Source: Pseudonocardia sp. C8
GTDB taxonomy: Bacteria > Actinomycetota > Actinomycetes > Mycobacteriales > Pseudonocardiaceae
DNA length: 64,000 nucleotides
Direction: 5' to 3'
Assembly (NCBI RefSeq): GCF_014267175.1
Contig: NZ_JACMTR010000002.1
Span: 3,497,501-3,561,500, forward strand
Program-made: the position numbers and the translations under genes
Part shown: positions 62,945 to 64,000 of the stretch, piece after piece
Layout: every line of letters begins with the position of its first letter
Numbering within the stretch: position 1 is the stretch's first letter
Notes under the pieces: generated by a model
Seen by the model: only the letters and a program-made list of their open reading frames with translations
What the model was told of the DNA's origin: nothing
Database searches by the model: none

Positions 62945-64000
62945 ATGGATGTCGGTGTCCTGCTTGTCTTCCAGAACTGGCACGAGGACCTCAGCGACGC
63001 GGAGATGTTCCGCCAGGAGACCGAGCTGGGGGTGCTCGCCGAGGAGTACGGCTTCGACTCGGTCTGGGCCGCCGAGCACCACTTCGACGACTACTCGATG
63101 TGCCCGGACAACCTGCAGCTGATGAGCTACCTGGCGGCGCGCACGAGCCGGGTCAAGCTGGGCACCGGCGCGGTGATCCTGCCCTGGAACGACCCGCTGC
63201 GGGTCGTCGAGAAGGTCACGATGCTCGACATCCTCTCCGAGGGCCGGGCGATCTTCGGGATGGGCCGCGGACTGGCGAAGATGGAGTACGAGGGCTTCCG
63301 CCAGGACATGAACGAGTCCCGTGGCCGGTTCGACGAGGCCGCGCCGCTGATCCTGGAGGGCCTGCGGAACGGCCGGGTCGAGCACCAGGGCACCTACTAC
63401 TCCCAGCCCCGGGTGGACATCCGGCCCGCGCCGGAGGCCGGCCGCAGCTGGGCCGACCGCCTCTACGGCGTCGCCATGTCGCCCGACTCGGTCCCCGCGG
63501 TGGCCAAGGTCGGGGCCCGGATGATGACGTTCATGCAGTACCCGGCCGAGCAGCACGTGCCGGCCATCGAGCGCTACCGCGAGTGCTACCGCGCCGAGCA
63601 CGGCACCGAACCCGGCCCGGTCCTCACCCAGGACTTCATCTACTGCCACGAGGACCCCGAGGTCGCCGAGCGGACGGCCCGCGAGTACCTGTCCCGGTAC
63701 TTCCTCTCGGTGGTGAAGCACTACGACTTCGCCGGGAAGCACTGGCGCGAGACCAAGGGCTACGAGGCCTACCAGGCGGGCGCGGACATGATCCGCGAGG
63801 CCGGGATGGAGACGGCCGCCGCGGGCTACGCCGACACCCAGATCTGGGGCACCCCCGAGCAGATCGTGGAGAAGTACCGGCACCGCCTGGAGCTGTTCGG
63901 CGACCACCAGCCGAACGTCGCCCCGTCGTTCGCCGGGCTGCCCTTCGACAAGGTGCGGGCCAGCCTGAAGCTCTTCGGCGAGAAGGTGGTGCCCGAGCTG
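62945..64000 (+). CDS. LLM class flavin-dependent oxidoreductase (3' end outside window)
   Basis: The first 352 residues of a luciferase-like FMN/F420-type monooxygenase; the frame is open to the window end. The (beta/alpha)8 signature is clear: GVLLVFQNWHEDLSDAEMFR, YGFDSVWAAEHHFDDYSMCP (typical AEHHF), LGTGAVILPWNDPLRVVEKV, MLDILSEGRAIFGMGRGLAK, and GTPEQIVEKYRHRLELFG. The AEHHF and (P)xRVVEKV forms place it with FMNH2-dependent alkanal/alkane-type or side-chain monooxygenases. The ATG follows AGAGAGGCG. It needs reduced flavin from a partner reductase, not seen here. It lies behind the 16-bp palindrome. Confidence 0.9.
   Translation, partial: MDVGVLLVFQNWHEDLSDAEMFRQETELGVLAEEYGFDSVWAAEHHFDDYSMCPDNLQLMSYLAARTSRVKLGTGAVILPWNDPLRVVEKVTMLDILSEGRAIFGMGRGLAKMEYEGFRQDMNESRGRFDEAAPLILEGLRNGRVEHQGTYYSQPRVDIRPAPEAGRSWADRLYGVAMSPDSVPAVAKVGARMMTFMQYPAEQHVPAIERYRECYRAEHGTEPGPVLTQDFIYCHEDPEVAERTAREYLSRYFLSVVKHYDFAGKHWRETKGYEAYQAGADMIREAGMETAAAGYADTQIWGTPEQIVEKYRHRLELFGDHQPNVAPSFAGLPFDKVRASLKLFGEKVVPEL

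Noticed and set aside
1-64000. tRNA, rRNA, insertion sequence, prophage or integrative element boundaries
   Set aside because: No tRNA or rRNA sequence, transposase, integrase or att-like duplication could be recognised by reading. A tRNAscan/Infernal run would settle the RNA part.

Overview
The window is very GC-rich, gene-dense DNA (about 74 % GC by eye) with many GTG starts, ATGA/GTGA stop-start overlaps and leaderless-type promoters. Together with a recCBD operon, an LpqE-like lipoprotein, DUF222/HNH and AbiEi/DUF559 proteins, an IdeR/DtxR-like box and an MAB_1171c-type membrane protein, this points to a mycelial actinomycete of the Pseudonocardiaceae, most like Pseudonocardia (an inference from gene content, not a database match). 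I support 56 protein-coding genes. No rRNA, tRNA, insertion sequence or CRISPR array was seen.

Layout. 1-4.3 kb: tail of an ABC exporter, then a minus-strand acyl-CoA degradation operon (thiolase, SDR, acyl-CoA dehydrogenase, TetR). 4.3-5 kb: non-coding, carrying five tandem 62-bp repeats. 5-11.1 kb: FhuF-like [2Fe-2S] protein overlapping tail-to-tail with a DAACS symporter that is preceded by a cysteine-type leader peptide; then an M20 amidohydrolase/MFS pair divergent from an Lrp-type regulator. 11.1-18.5 kb: five tightly coupled minus-strand genes forming an unusual biosynthetic operon: a Pls-like membrane protein with a carrier domain but no adenylation domain, a SyrP/TauD-like dioxygenase, a SbnA-like diaminopropionate-pathway synthase, a Wzz-like two-TM protein and a SolA-like FAD amine oxidase. 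This is the best candidate for an undescribed system.

18.9-27.7 kb: PhoD phosphatase, HrpB helicase, sortase plus Excalibur protein, threonine dehydratase-like enzyme, LpqE-like lipoprotein, HNH protein. 27.7-33.5 kb: an amine/amino-acid uptake and oxidation region (IclR regulator, two APC permeases, copper amine oxidase). 33.6-41.7 kb: GreA/B-like factor, PucR regulator, a DUF559 nuclease framed on both sides by nested inverted repeats of one core, peroxiredoxin, TetR, heme oxygenase behind an IdeR-like box, a zinc-ribbon SDR lacking its catalytic Tyr, and a cupin/TetR versus SRPBCC divergon with a paired operator.

41.8-50.7 kb: recC-recB-recD; RecD begins with four perfect 11-residue repeats. 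50.8-58.3 kb: DedA-like protein, GNAT, an apparently orphan YoeB toxin, NUDIX, a 2H phosphoesterase, an XRE/ImmA-IrrE/MAB_1171c-like operon and an MTHFS-like/macrodomain/gamma-carbonic anhydrase operon. 58.4-64 kb: acyl-CoA dehydrogenase plus SDR, a PucR regulator with a catalytically degraded RibB-RibA homologue, and the start of an LLM-class flavin oxidoreductase behind a perfect 16-bp operator palindrome.
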